A stretch of DNA of 64,000 nucleotides from Streptomyces misionensis (GTDB lineage Bacteria; Actinomycetota; Actinomycetes; Streptomycetales; Streptomycetaceae). The position numbers and the translations under genes are program-made. Location: the NCBI RefSeq assembly GCF_900104815.1, contig NZ_FNTD01000004.1:1426001-1490000 (forward strand), written 5' to 3'. The notes under the pieces are model-generated. The model saw nothing but the letters and a program-made list of their open reading frames with translations, was not told the DNA's origin and made no database searches. Below, one piece after another: positions 25,158 through 34,198 of the stretch; the stretch's first letter is position 1; each line of letters begins with the position of its first letter.

Positions 25158-26228
25158 ATGGCGACTTTGTGCAGACCATCGGTGTCGGTCCCGGAGCACG
25201 TGATCACGATGGAGGAGACGCTGGAGCTGGCGCGCTCGCGCCACGCCGACCACCCTCAACTGGCGCTGGCACTGCGGCTCATCGAGAACACCGGCGTGAA
25301 GACCCGGCACATCGTGCAGCCCATCGAGGAGACCCTCAAGCACCCCGGCTTCGAGGACCGCAACAAGCTCTACGAGTCCGAGGCGAAGGCCCGGGTCCCC
25401 GCGGTGATCCAGCGGGCGCTGGACGACGCCGAGCTGCTCACCACCGACATCGACGTGATCATCTACGTGTCGTGCACGGGCTTCATGATGCCCTCGCTCA
25501 CGGCCTGGCTGATCAACGAGATGGACTTCGACAGCACCACCCGCCAACTCCCCATCGCCCAGCTGGGCTGCGCGGCCGGCGGCGCCGCGATCAACCGGGC
25601 CCACGACTTCTGCACGGCGTACCCCAACGCCAACGCGCTGATCGTGGCCTGCGAGTTCTGCTCGCTGTGCTACCAGCCCACCGACCTCGGCGTCGGCTCG
25701 CTGCTGTCCAACGGCCTGTTCGGTGACGGCATCGCCGCCGCCGTGGTGCGTGGACGCGGCGGCAAGGGCGTCCGGCTGGAGCGCAACGGCTCCTACCTGA
25801 TCCCGAAGACCGAGGACTGGATCGCCTACGACGTGCGGGCCACCGGGTTCCACTTCCTGCTGGACAAGCGGGTGCCCACCACCATGGAACCGCTCGCCCC
25901 GGCGCTCAAGGACCTGGCGGGCAACCACGGCTGGGACGCCACCGACCTGGACTTCTACATCATCCACGCCGGCGGCCCCCGCATCCTCGACGACCTCAGC
26001 AAGTTCCTGGAGGTCGAGCCGCACGCATTCCGGTTCAGCCGGTCCACGCTCACCGAGTACGGCAACATCGCCAGCGCCGTCGTCCTGGACGCGCTGCGCC
26101 GGCTGTTCGACGAGGGCGGCGCCGAGAAGGGGGCGCGCGGACTGCTCGCCGGCTTCGGCCCCGGCATCACGGCCGAGATGACGGTGGGCCGCTGGAGCGA
26201 CGGGGACGAGGGCGGGGGCGGGCGATGA
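25158..26228 (+). CDS. rppA: RppA, type III polyketide synthase (1,3,6,8-tetrahydroxynaphthalene synthase)
   Basis: 356 residues from ATG 25158, the start that gives the family N terminus MATLCRPSVSVPEHVI. Catalytic residues fall at the published numbering of the S. coelicolor enzyme: Cys106 (YVSCTGF, unusual second Cys), Cys138 (QLGCAAGG, nucleophile), His270 (YIIHAGGPR) and Asn303 (TEYGNIAS). It condenses five malonyl-CoA to tetrahydroxynaphthalene, oxidised to flaviolin and HPQ melanin. The C terminus is some 17 residues shorter than I remember for S. coelicolor. It overlaps the P450 gene (ATGA), and the operon is preceded by repeats. Confidence 0.95.
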   Translation: MATLCRPSVSVPEHVITMEETLELARSRHADHPQLALALRLIENTGVKTRHIVQPIEETLKHPGFEDRNKLYESEAKARVPAVIQRALDDAELLTTDIDVIIYVSCTGFMMPSLTAWLINEMDFDSTTRQLPIAQLGCAAGGAAINRAHDFCTAYPNANALIVACEFCSLCYQPTDLGVGSLLSNGLFGDGIAAAVVRGRGGKGVRLERNGSYLIPKTEDWIAYDVRATGFHFLLDKRVPTTMEPLAPALKDLAGNHGWDATDLDFYIIHAGGPRILDDLSKFLEVEPHAFRFSRSTLTEYGNIASAVVLDALRRLFDEGGAEKGARGLLAGFGPGITAEMTVGRWSDGDEGGGGR

Positions 26229-27448
26229 CCGAGACCGAGGAGGCGACGCTCAGCGAGGCCGTGCCGCCGGTCCGGTACTGGCCGGCGCTCGACCTGACCG
26301 GGACGGACTTCGACCCGGTGCTCAGGGAGCTGATGGCCGAGGGCCCGGTCACCCGCGTCCAGCTGCCCAACGGCGAGGGCTGGGCGTGGCTGGTCACCCG
26401 CTACGACGATGTGCGGATGGTGACCAACGACCCCCGCTTCGGCCGTGAGGCGGTCATGGACAAGCCGGTCACCCGGCTGGCCCCGCACTTCATACCCGAC
26501 CGGGGCGCGGTCGGCTTCCTGGACCCGCCCGACCACACCCGGCTGCGCCGTTCGGTCACCGCGGCGTTCACCGCGAAGGGCGTGGAGCGGGTGCGCGACA
26601 AGGCCCGCGCCACGCTGGACGAGATGGTCGACCGGCTCCTGGCCGACGGCCCGCCCGCCGACCTGACGGCGGCGGTCCTCAGCCCGTTCCCCATCGCGGT
26701 GATCTGCGAGCTGATGGGCGTTCCGGCGGCCGACCGGCACGACATGCACGAGTGGACCCAGCTGATCCTGTCGTCCGCGCACGGCAAGGAGGTCAGCGAG
26801 CGGGCCAAGCGCGAGATGAGCGCGTACTTCCGCGACCTCGTCGGGCGGCGCGTGGACAGCACGGACGAGGACGTCGCCTCGCTGCTGGGCGCCGCCGTGG
26901 GCCTGGGCGAGGTCACCCTGGAGGAGGCCGTCGGGCTCGCCGTGCTGCTCCAGATCGGCGGCGAGGCGGTCACCAACAACAGCGGGCAGATGGTCTATCT
27001 GCTGCTGACCCGCCCCGAGCTGGCCGAACGGCTGCGCTACGAGCCGGCGATCCGCCCCCGGGCCATCGACGAATTGCTGCGGTACATCCCGCACCGCAAC
27101 GCGGTCGGCCTGTCCCGGATCGCCCTGGAGGACGTCGAGATCAGGGGCGTGCGGATCCGCGCGGGCGACGCGGTCTACGTCTCCTACCTGGCCGCCAACC
27201 GCGACCCGGAGGTCTTCCCCGATCCGGAGACGATCGACGTCACCCGCAGCCCCAACCCGCATGTCTCCTTCGGCTTCGGGCCGCACTACTGCCCGGGCGG
27301 TCAGCTCGCCCGGCTGGAGTCCGAGCTGATCGTCGACGCCCTGCTGGACCGGGTACCGGGCCTGAAGCTGGCCGTGCCGCCCGATGAGGTGCCCTTCAGG
27401 AAGGGCGCGCTGATCCGTGGTCCCGAGGCCCTGCCCGTGATGTGGTGA
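26225..27448 (+). CDS. cyp158A2: Cytochrome P450 CYP158A, flaviolin-coupling
   Basis: 407 residues from ATG 26225. Heme loop FGFGPHYCPGG with Cys356; ExxR in AIDELLRYIPHRN; I helix reads LLQIGGEAVTNNSGQ, which lacks the usual acid-Thr pair, a known trait of CYP158A2 that uses substrate hydroxyls for proton transfer. It couples flaviolin into biflaviolin and triflaviolin, giving UV-protective pigment. It sits between rppA and the cupin gene with 4-bp overlap and 7-nt spacing respectively. Paralogue CYP158A1 would differ in regiochemistry; the operon position favours A2. Confidence 0.92.
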   Translation: MTETEEATLSEAVPPVRYWPALDLTGTDFDPVLRELMAEGPVTRVQLPNGEGWAWLVTRYDDVRMVTNDPRFGREAVMDKPVTRLAPHFIPDRGAVGFLDPPDHTRLRRSVTAAFTAKGVERVRDKARATLDEMVDRLLADGPPADLTAAVLSPFPIAVICELMGVPAADRHDMHEWTQLILSSAHGKEVSERAKREMSAYFRDLVGRRVDSTDEDVASLLGAAVGLGEVTLEEAVGLAVLLQIGGEAVTNNSGQMVYLLLTRPELAERLRYEPAIRPRAIDELLRYIPHRNAVGLSRIALEDVEIRGVRIRAGDAVYVSYLAANRDPEVFPDPETIDVTRSPNPHVSFGFGPHYCPGGQLARLESELIVDALLDRVPGLKLAVPPDEVPFRKGALIRGPEALPVMW

Positions 27449-27455
27449 GGCCGCG

Positions 27456-28001
27456 ATGACGACGATCGAAGGACTGACATCGGCATCGGTCGACGGGCTG
27501 CTCGTCCCGCCGGGCCACGGCCGGGTGGTGGAGACGCCCGCACAGCGGGTCACGTACAAGGTCACCGGCGTGCACTCACGGATGGCCTCCACCTTCGAGG
27601 TGGAGGTCCCGCCGGGCTTCGACGTCGGTGCCCATGTGCACACCCGCAGCGAGGAGTTGTTCTACGTCCTGGAGGGCGAGCTGGACGTGCTCGCCTTCGA
27701 GCCCCGCATCCGTACCCCCGACAACTGGAAGAAGTGGGAGTCGAGTTCGGGCAACAGGGTGGTCCGGGCGACGCCGGGCACCGTCATCGTCGTACCCCCC
27801 GGCTGCCCGCACGCGTTCGCCAACCCGACGGACAGTCCCGCCAAGATGTTCTTCCAGGCGAGCCCGCCCCCCGACCACGAGCGCTACTTCGAGGAGCTGC
27901 TGGAGATCCTGGGCGACGGCGGACCGCCCGACCAGGAGGCGATCGAGGCGCTGCGACTGAAGTACGACATCGAGCAGCTCACGCCGCTCCGGCACCGGTG
28001 A
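27456..28001 (+). CDS. Cupin quinone-forming monooxygenase (MomA-like) of the rppA operon
   Basis: 181 residues from ATG 27456. Cupin_2 core with GAHVHTRSEELFYVLEGELDV (two His and a Glu as metal ligands) and TPGTVIVVPPGCPHAFANPT (last His). The gene is third in the rppA-P450 operon, and MomA-type cupins convert tetrahydroxynaphthalene to flaviolin, so that job is the best assignment. I recall this family from S. antibioticus work and cannot test homology here. A very strong hairpin follows its stop. Confidence 0.82.
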   Translation: MTTIEGLTSASVDGLLVPPGHGRVVETPAQRVTYKVTGVHSRMASTFEVEVPPGFDVGAHVHTRSEELFYVLEGELDVLAFEPRIRTPDNWKKWESSSGNRVVRATPGTVIVVPPGCPHAFANPTDSPAKMFFQASPPPDHERYFEELLEILGDGGPPDQEAIEALRLKYDIEQLTPLRHR

Positions 28002-28027
28002 CCACGGTCACCCCGAAGGGCGGGGGG

Positions 28028-28073
28028 ACCGGGCGGCCGGCCGCGATCGACGGATCGCGGCCGGCCGCCCGGT
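28028..28073. terminator. Bidirectional terminator with a perfect 21-bp stem
   Basis: Arms 28028-28048 and 28053-28073 are exact inverse complements around a 4-nt GACG loop (inner sequence CGCGATC-GACG-GATCGCG). It lies between the convergent rppA operon and the acyl-CoA dehydrogenase gene. There is no U-tract, as is usual in Streptomyces. Confidence 0.88.
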
Positions 28074-28085
28074 TCGACGGTGACG

Positions 28086-29315
28086 TCAGCGAATGGACAT
28101 CCCGGACAGCGTCCGCGCGATGACCAGCCGCTGGATCTCGCTGGTCCCCTCGAAGATGGTGTAGATGGCCGCGTCCCGGTGCATGCGCTCCACCGGGTAC
28201 TCGCGGGTGTACCCGTTCCCGCCGAGGATCTGGATCGCCTGCGCGGTCACCTTCTTCGCGGTCTCGCTGGCGAAGAGCTTGGACATCGACCCCTCGGCCG
28301 CGGTGAACGGCTTCCCGTTGATCGCCATCCACGAAGCCCGCCACACCAGCAGCCGCGCGGCGTCGATCTGCGTCCGCATGTCCGCCAGCTGGAAGGCGAC
28401 GCCCTGGTTGTCGATGATCGGCCGCCCGAACTGCTCCCGGGTCCTGGCGTAGTCGAGGGCGACCTCGTAGGCGGCCCGCGCGGTGCCCACGGCCATCGCC
28501 CCGACCGCCGGGCGCGACGCCTCGAACGTGGCCATCGCCGCGTTCTTCACCCGCTCGCCGCCCTGGGCCTTCGCCTTCTCGCGGGCGCGCGCGAGGCGCT
28601 CGTCCAGCTTCTCCTTGCCGCCGAGCAGGCAGGACCCGGGGACGCGGACGTCGTCGAGGACGACCTCGGCGGTGTGCGAGGCGCGGATGCCGTGCTTCTT
28701 GAACTTCTGGCCCTGCGTGAGGCCCGGCGTGCCCGGCGGGACGATGAAGGAGGCGTGGCCCTTGGACCCCAGCTCCGGGTCGACGCTGGCCACCACGACG
28801 TGGACGTTGGCTATGCCGCCGTTGGTCGCCCAGGTCTTCGTGCCGTTGAGCACCCACTCGTCCTTGGCCTCGTCGTAGACCGCGCGGGTGCGCAGGGAGG
28901 CCACGTCGGAGCCGGCGTCGGGCTCGGAGGAGCAGAACGCGGCGACCTTGACGTCGGTGGCGTCGCCGTACATCTGCGGGATCCAGGTGCCGATCTGCTC
29001 CTCGGTGCCGTTGGCGAGGACGCCGACCGCGGCCAGACCGGTGCCGACGATGGACAGCGCGATGCCCGCGTCGCCCCAGAACAGCTCCTCCATGGCCATC
29101 GGGATGCCGAGGCCGGTGGGGTCGAAGTACTGCTGCGCGTAGAAGTCGAGGGAGTAGATGCCGACCTTCGCGGCCTCCTGGATGACCGGCCAGGGGGTCT
29201 CCTCGCGCTCGTCCCACTCGGCGGCGGCCGGCCGGATCACCTCGGCGGCGAAGCCATGGAGCCAGTCCCGGACTTCCTTTTGTTCGTCGTTCAGCTCCAT
29301 GGTGAACTCGGCCAT
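28086..29315 (-). CDS. Acyl-CoA dehydrogenase
   Basis: 409 residues from ATG 29315. ACAD domains in order: N-terminal helices ([20 protein letters not shown]), middle sheet ([39 protein letters not shown]), C-terminal helices with [40 protein letters not shown] and the catalytic-Glu loop [18 protein letters not shown]. It is a complete single-subunit enzyme of the FadE25-like kind. It is divergent from a TetR gene, with GTTAC-type operators next to its start. Confidence 0.9.
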   Translation of the reverse strand: MAEFTMELNDEQKEVRDWLHGFAAEVIRPAAAEWDEREETPWPVIQEAAKVGIYSLDFYAQQYFDPTGLGIPMAMEELFWGDAGIALSIVGTGLAAVGVLANGTEEQIGTWIPQMYGDATDVKVAAFCSSEPDAGSDVASLRTRAVYDEAKDEWVLNGTKTWATNGGIANVHVVVASVDPELGSKGHASFIVPPGTPGLTQGQKFKKHGIRASHTAEVVLDDVRVPGSCLLGGKEKLDERLARAREKAKAQGGERVKNAAMATFEASRPAVGAMAVGTARAAYEVALDYARTREQFGRPIIDNQGVAFQLADMRTQIDAARLLVWRASWMAINGKPFTAAEGSMSKLFASETAKKVTAQAIQILGGNGYTREYPVERMHRDAAIYTIFEGTSEIQRLVIARTLSGMSIR

Positions 29316-29337
29316 GTCCCCTCCAGCGGCGTACGGT

Positions 29338-29374
29338 GTTACTAGCGGTAACGCGAGTCTGTTACCGACGGGTA
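29338..29374. promoter_or_regulatory. Tandem TetR operators (GTTAC/GGTAAC half-sites)
   Basis: GTTAC-tagcg-GTAAC (29338-29352), GGTAAC-N8-GTTACC (29347-29366) and TACC-GACG-GGTA (29363-29374) overlap in the 166-nt gap between the acyl-CoA dehydrogenase and TetR genes. Two 15-bp imperfect palindromes lie ~23 bp apart, centre to centre. Confidence 0.7.
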
Positions 29375-29481
29375 GGAAAAGTCAACCTGCGATGGCCTCT
29401 CGGCAGCCCGTTCGATGCCAGGGCCACGGGCAGTGTTAGTTTGCGCAGGCGTCACCGATTCAGCACGGGTGGGGAGAGTAC

Positions 29482-30126
29482 ATGGACACCACGCAGCGGA
29501 CCGATCAGCAGCGGTCCGCCGACCGCCGACGGCGCGAGCTGCTGGAGGCCGCCGACCGGGTGGTGCTCCGCGACGGCCCGCAGGCGTCGATGAACGCGAT
29601 CGCCGCCGAGGCGGGGATCACCAAGCCGATCCTCTACCGCCACTTCGGCGACAAGGGCGGGCTCTACGCCGCCCTCGCCAAGCGGCACACCGACGCGCTG
29701 CTGTCCTCCCTGCGCGCGGCGCTGGACGCCCCGGCGGACCGGCGCGAGCGCGTGGAGTCCACGCTGGACACCTACCTCGCCGCCATCGAGGCCCGCCCCC
29801 AGGTCTACCGGTTCCTGATGCACCCGGCCGAGGGCAGCACCGGCACCGACCAGGGCTTCGACGTGGGCAAGCACAGCGCCCCGCTGCTGCGGCGGATGGG
29901 CGAGGACCTGGCCCAGGTCATCGAGGAGCGGGTGGACCTCGGCCCCGGCAGCCAGCAGCTCGCCCGGGTGTGGGGGCACGGCATCGTCGGCATGATGCAC
30001 GCCGCCGGCGACTGGTGGCTGGGCGAACGTCCCTGCTCCCGCGCGGAGTTGGTGCGCTCCCTCGCCGACCTGCTGTGGGGCCGGCTGGCGGCCGCCGGGG
30101 ACAGGGTGGGCGGACCCGGCTTCTGA
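29482..30126 (+). CDS. TetR-family regulator, likely of the divergent acyl-CoA dehydrogenase
   Basis: 214 residues from ATG 29482. HTH at residues ~11-57 (RRRELLEAADRVVLRDGPQA, AIAAEAGITKPILYRHFGDK). The ligand domain ends WWLGERPCSRAELVRSLADL. Similar TetR proteins respond to acyl-CoA and control FadE genes in actinobacteria. The GTTAC-type sites lie between the two starts and suit it as autorepressor plus repressor of the dehydrogenase. It is convergent with peptide deformylase, with one base between the stops. Confidence 0.88.
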   Translation: MDTTQRTDQQRSADRRRRELLEAADRVVLRDGPQASMNAIAAEAGITKPILYRHFGDKGGLYAALAKRHTDALLSSLRAALDAPADRRERVESTLDTYLAAIEARPQVYRFLMHPAEGSTGTDQGFDVGKHSAPLLRRMGEDLAQVIEERVDLGPGSQQLARVWGHGIVGMMHAAGDWWLGERPCSRAELVRSLADLLWGRLAAAGDRVGGPGF

Positions 30127-30127
30127 G

Positions 30128-30667
30128 TCAGCGGCTCCAGGAGGCCCGCCGGATCCGCCGCTCCAGCAGGCGCCGCCGCCACCCCGTCACACGGTCCGCG
30201 TAGACCCGGCCCTCCAGATGGTCGCACTCGTGTTGCAGGCACCGGGCGAAGAAACCCGTGCCGTGGACGGTGACCGGCTCCCCCGTCACCGTGAAACCCT
30301 CGACCACCGCGTGGTCGTACCGCTCCGTGCCCGCTTCCAGGCCCGGCAGCGACAGACAGCCCTCGGGCCCCCGCAGCACGATCCCGTCCACCGTCACCAG
30401 CCGCGGGTTCACCACATGGCCGAGATGCCGGACGTCCTCGTCGTCCGGGCAGTCGTAGACGAACACCCGCAGGGGCACCCCGATCTGATTCGCGGCCAGA
30501 CCCACTCCCCGCGCCGCGTACATCGTGGCGAACAGGTCCTCCACGAGCGCCGCGAGCGCGGGGCCGAAGTCGGTGACCTCCGCGCATCGTTCGCGCAAGC
30601 CGCCGTCGCCGAGCAGGGTGAGGGGCCGGACGCGCCCGTGGGCGCCCGCAATGGAACCGTGTCGCAT
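30128..30667 (-). CDS. def: Peptide deformylase
   Basis: 179 residues from ATG 30667. All three motifs are present: GVGLAANQIG, EGCLSLPG (Cys ligand), QHECDHLEG (two His ligands, catalytic Glu). It removes the N-formyl group from new proteins and uses Fe2+ or Zn2+. Streptomyces carry several paralogues; this one stands alone without fmt, so it is probably an accessory copy rather than the housekeeping gene. Confidence 0.93.
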   Translation of the reverse strand: MRHGSIAGAHGRVRPLTLLGDGGLRERCAEVTDFGPALAALVEDLFATMYAARGVGLAANQIGVPLRVFVYDCPDDEDVRHLGHVVNPRLVTVDGIVLRGPEGCLSLPGLEAGTERYDHAVVEGFTVTGEPVTVHGTGFFARCLQHECDHLEGRVYADRVTGWRRRLLERRIRRASWSR

Positions 30668-30819
30668 GGCGGCAAGGGTACGGTTCGTTCAGCTCATGCC
30701 CGCCGCCATGGGTGCGACCGGGATTCGGGTGTGGGAATGGATCTCGATAGGCTGAGGGTTCACACCACGTTGCCGGATGGCCCCAGGCGCGGCGCGTACG
30801 CAAGGAGGATCGAGAACTG

Positions 30820-32058
30820 ATGGCAGGCAACTCGGACCCGCTCACGCCGCGGGCCAAGCTGGCCGTGACCGCGGGCAAGGCGGTCGCTGCGGCATCGCGC
30901 GCCGCCGGGCGGGGCAGCGGGTCGGTGATCGGGGGACGGGTCGCGCTCAGACTCGACCCCGACCTCCTGGCGCGGCTCGCCCAGAACCTGGACGTCGTGC
31001 TGGTGTCCGCCACCAACGGCAAGACCACCACCACCCGGCTGATCGCGGAGGCGCTGCGCGCCGCGGGCCCGGTGGTGTCCAACGCGCTCGGCGCCAACAT
31101 GCCGGCCGGCATCACCTCGGCGCTCGCGGGCGGCTCGGACGCCAAGTTCGGCGTCATAGAGGTCGACGAGAAGTACCTGGCCGGAGTGGCCCGGGACACC
31201 GACCCCAAGTGCATCGCCCTGCTCAACCTCTCGCGCGACCAGCTCGACCGCGCCGCCGAGACCCGGATGCTCGCCGAGAACTGGCGCGAGGGCCTGGCCG
31301 GCTCCAAGGCGGTCGTCGTCGCCAACTGCGACGACCCGCTGGTGGTGTGGGCCGCCTCCTCCTCCCCGAACGTGATCTGGGTCGCGGCCGGGCAGATGTG
31401 GAAGGACGACGCCTGGTCCTGCCCGTCCTGCGGTGGCGTGATGCAGCGCCCCGGCGACGACTGGTTCTGCGGCGAGTGCGGCTTCCGCCGGCCCACGCCC
31501 TCCTGGGCGCTGTCCGGGGACCACGTCCTCGACCCGCACGGCTCGGCCTGGCCGATCCACCTCCAGCTGCCGGGCCGCGCCAACAAGGCCAACGCGGCCA
31601 GCTCCGCGGCCGTCGCCGCCGTCTTCGGGGTGCCGCCGCAGGTCGCCCTGGAGCGGATGTACCAGGTGCAGGCGGTCGCCGGACGCTATGACGTCGTGCA
31701 GTTCCAGAACCGGGACCTGCGGCTGCTGCTGGCCAAGAACCCGGCCGGCTGGCTGGAGACCTTCTCCCTGATCGACCCGCCGCCCGCCCCGGTGATCCTG
31801 TCCGTGAACGCGCGCGGGGCCGACGGCACCGACACCTCCTGGCTGTGGGACGTCGACTACACCCGGCTGACCGGCCACCCGATCTTCGTGCTCGGTGACC
31901 GCAAGCTGGACCTCGCCGTCCGCCTGGAAGTGGCCAACCAGCACTTCCAGGTCTGCGAGAACCTCGACCAGGCCGTGCAGCTGTGCCCGCCGGGCCGGAT
32001 CGAGGTCATCGCGAACTACACCGCGTTCCAGGACCTGCGCCGCCGCGTCGGCAACTGA
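30820..32058 (+). CDS. murT: MurT, lipid II isoglutaminyl synthase subunit
   Basis: 412 residues from ATG 30820 with AAGGAGG upstream. Mur-ligase P-loop VLVSATNGKTTTTRLIAEAL; FGVIEVDEKYL; zinc ribbon CPSC...CGEC (residues ~204-226) inside the central domain, special to MurT; C-terminal DUF1727 domain. With GatD it amidates the alpha-carboxyl of D-iGlu in lipid II. The next gene is gatD, 21 nt downstream, confirming the pair. Acts at the cytoplasmic face of the membrane. Confidence 0.94.
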   Translation: MAGNSDPLTPRAKLAVTAGKAVAAASRAAGRGSGSVIGGRVALRLDPDLLARLAQNLDVVLVSATNGKTTTTRLIAEALRAAGPVVSNALGANMPAGITSALAGGSDAKFGVIEVDEKYLAGVARDTDPKCIALLNLSRDQLDRAAETRMLAENWREGLAGSKAVVVANCDDPLVVWAASSSPNVIWVAAGQMWKDDAWSCPSCGGVMQRPGDDWFCGECGFRRPTPSWALSGDHVLDPHGSAWPIHLQLPGRANKANAASSAAVAAVFGVPPQVALERMYQVQAVAGRYDVVQFQNRDLRLLLAKNPAGWLETFSLIDPPPAPVILSVNARGADGTDTSWLWDVDYTRLTGHPIFVLGDRKLDLAVRLEVANQHFQVCENLDQAVQLCPPGRIEVIANYTAFQDLRRRVGN

Positions 32059-32079
32059 TCTTCGAAGGGCGATCACCTC

Positions 32080-32808
32080 ATGAGCGACAACCAACTGCGG
32101 CTGGTGTGGATCTACCCGGACCTGCTGAGCACCTACGGCGACCAGGGCAACGCCCTCGTCGTGGAGCGCCGGGCCCGGCAGCGCGGCCTGGACGTGGCCC
32201 GGCTGGACGTGCGCAGCGACCAGCCGATCCCGACCTCCGGCGACATCTATCTGATCGGCGGCGGCGAGGACCGTCCGCAGCGGCTCGCGGCCGAGCGGCT
32301 GCGCCGTGACGGGCACCTCCAGCGGGCGGTGCAGAACGGGGCCATCGTCTTCTCGGTGTGCGCCGGCTACCAGATCCTCGGCCACGAGTTCATCAACGAC
32401 CTCGGCCAGCGCGAGCCGGGCCTCGGGCTGCTCGACGTCGTCTCGGTGCGCGGCGAGGGCGAGCGGTGCGTCGGCGACGTGCTCGCGGACATCGACCCGC
32501 AGCTCGGACTGCCCCCGCTGACCGGCTTCGAGAACCACCAGGGCGTCACCCATCTCGGCCCCACGGCCCGCCCGTTCGCCCGGACCAAGATCGGCCGGGG
32601 CAACGGCACCGGGGACGGCACGGAGGGCGCCTACAACGGGACCGTCTTCGGCACGTACATGCACGGGCCGGTCCTCGCCCGCAACCCGCTGATCGCCGAT
32701 CTCCTGCTGAAGCTGGCGCTCGACGTCAACGCGCTGCCGCCGATCGACGACCGCTGGTACGACGCGCTGCGCGAGGAGCGCATCGCGGCCGCGCAGCAGC
32801 CCGCGTAG
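32080..32808 (+). CDS. gatD: GatD, glutamine amidotransferase subunit of lipid II isoglutaminyl synthase
   Basis: 242 residues from ATG 32080. Class I glutaminase core: VFSVCAGYQILG (Cys nucleophile, ~residue 94), TGFENHQG (helix with conserved Asn-His), FGTYMHGPVLARNP (catalytic His). It delivers ammonia from glutamine to MurT. CobB/CobQ-like annotation is common but the murT neighbour decides. A 10-bp hairpin follows. Confidence 0.94.
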   Translation: MSDNQLRLVWIYPDLLSTYGDQGNALVVERRARQRGLDVARLDVRSDQPIPTSGDIYLIGGGEDRPQRLAAERLRRDGHLQRAVQNGAIVFSVCAGYQILGHEFINDLGQREPGLGLLDVVSVRGEGERCVGDVLADIDPQLGLPPLTGFENHQGVTHLGPTARPFARTKIGRGNGTGDGTEGAYNGTVFGTYMHGPVLARNPLIADLLLKLALDVNALPPIDDRWYDALREERIAAAQQPA

Positions 32809-32815
32809 GCACCGG

Positions 32816-32839
32816 CGCGCGGCTCCCGCGAGCCGCGCG
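32816..32839 (+). terminator. Terminator after gatD
   Basis: CGCGCGGCTC-CCGC-GAGCCGCGCG, a perfect 10-bp stem with 4-nt loop, begins 8 nt after the gatD stop. Confidence 0.75.
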
Positions 32840-33033
32840 TCAGGACCTTCTCAGCGGTTTCCGGCAGGCTTGTGGCGGGCCCGACTGACGGCTCGTCCGC
32901 TCATCTGGGCGGGCGCGTCCAGCAGGCGGACGCCCGCTACGGAGCCACCCCCTCACGCCGGTAGGGTGATCGGGAATCCGCCGGACAACGTGGTCCGGTC
33001 TCCCGGCCCACGTTCGAGAAGGTAATTCGGGCT

Positions 33034-34059
33034 ATGCGCATTGGTGTCCTCACGTCCGGCGGCGACTGCCCCGGCCTGAACGCCGTCATCCGGTCCGTCG
33101 TGCACCGTGCCGTCGCCGACCACGGCGACGAGGTCATCGGTTTCCGGGACGGCTGGAAGGGCCTGCTGGAGTGCGACTCCGTGAAGCTCGACCTGGACGC
33201 CGTGGGCGGCATCCTGGCGCGCGGCGGCACCATCCTCGGCTCCTCCCGGGTCCGCCCGGAGCACCTGCGCGACGGTGTCGAGCGGGCCAAGGGACACGTG
33301 GCGGATCTCGGCCTCGACGCGATCATCCCGATCGGCGGCGAGGGCACCCTGAAGGCGGCCCGGCTGCTTTCGGACAGCGGGCTGCCCATCGTGGGCGTGC
33401 CGAAGACGATCGACAATGACATCGCTGTCACCGATGTCACCTTCGGCTTCGACACCGCCGTGACCGTGGCGACCGAGGCGCTGGACCGGCTGAAGACCAC
33501 CGCCGAGTCCCACCAGCGGGTGCTGATCGTGGAGGTCATGGGCCGGCACACCGGCTGGATCGCCCTGCACTCCGGCATGGCGGCCGGCGCCCACGCCGTC
33601 GTCGTACCGGAACGGCCCTTCGACATCGACGAGTTGACCAGGAAGGTCGGCGACCGGTTCGCGGCGGGCAAGCGCTTCGCCATCGTGGTCGCCGCCGAGG
33701 GCGCCAAGCCCCGCGCCGGCACCATGGACTTCGACGAGGGCGGCAAGGACGTCTACGGCCACGAGCGCTTCGCCGGCATCGCCCGCCAGCTCTCCGTCGA
33801 GCTGGAACAGCGGCTCGGCAAGGAGGCGCGGCCGGTCATCCTCGGGCATGTGCAGCGCGGCGGCACCCCGACCGCCTACGACCGGGTGCTGGCCACCCGC
33901 TTCGGCTGGCACGCGGTGGAGGCGGTGCACCGGGGCGAGTTCGGGATGATGACGGCGCTGCGCGGCACGGAGATCGTGATGGTGTCGCTGGCGGAGGCCG
34001 TGGAGACCCTGAAGACGGTCCCGACGGAGCGGTACGACGAGGCGGAGTGCGTCCTTTAG
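33034..34059 (+). CDS. pfkA: 6-phosphofructokinase, ATP-type
   Basis: 341 residues from ATG 33034. Motifs: GGDCPGLNAVIR (residues 9-20), IGGEGTLKAA, VPKTIDNDI, VEVMGRHTGWIAL. Gly104 (GGEGT) and Lys124 (PKTID) are the residues that mark ATP-dependent enzymes of this actinomycete group; PPi enzymes have Asp at 104. It makes fructose-1,6-bisphosphate. One of several Pfk paralogues in such genomes. It ends before a strong terminator. Confidence 0.94.
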   Translation: MRIGVLTSGGDCPGLNAVIRSVVHRAVADHGDEVIGFRDGWKGLLECDSVKLDLDAVGGILARGGTILGSSRVRPEHLRDGVERAKGHVADLGLDAIIPIGGEGTLKAARLLSDSGLPIVGVPKTIDNDIAVTDVTFGFDTAVTVATEALDRLKTTAESHQRVLIVEVMGRHTGWIALHSGMAAGAHAVVVPERPFDIDELTRKVGDRFAAGKRFAIVVAAEGAKPRAGTMDFDEGGKDVYGHERFAGIARQLSVELEQRLGKEARPVILGHVQRGGTPTAYDRVLATRFGWHAVEAVHRGEFGMMTALRGTEIVMVSLAEAVETLKTVPTERYDEAECVL

Positions 34060-34110
34060 CCCGGCTGCGTGACACCCGTGCGCCCGGCCGTTGGTCCGGC
34101 CGTGAACTAC

Positions 34111-34142
34111 CCGCCCCCGGTCATCGGCATGACCGGGGGCGG
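34111..34142 (+). terminator. Terminator after pfkA
   Basis: CCGCCCCCGGTCAT-CGGC-ATGACCGGGGGCGG: a perfect 14-bp stem with 4-nt loop, 51 nt after the pfkA stop. Confidence 0.85.
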
Positions 34143-34198
34143 CTCTACTCTTGTGGGCGGACAGAATCGCACAACTCCCACGAATCAGGAGCCGCCGC

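Noticed and set aside
32080..32808. Cobyric acid synthase (CobQ) as annotation of gatD
   Set aside because: The family resemblance is real, but size and the adjacent murT fix the role in lipid II amidation.
33034..34059. PPi-dependent phosphofructokinase
   Set aside because: Gly104 and Lys124 mark the ATP-dependent type; PPi enzymes carry Asp104.
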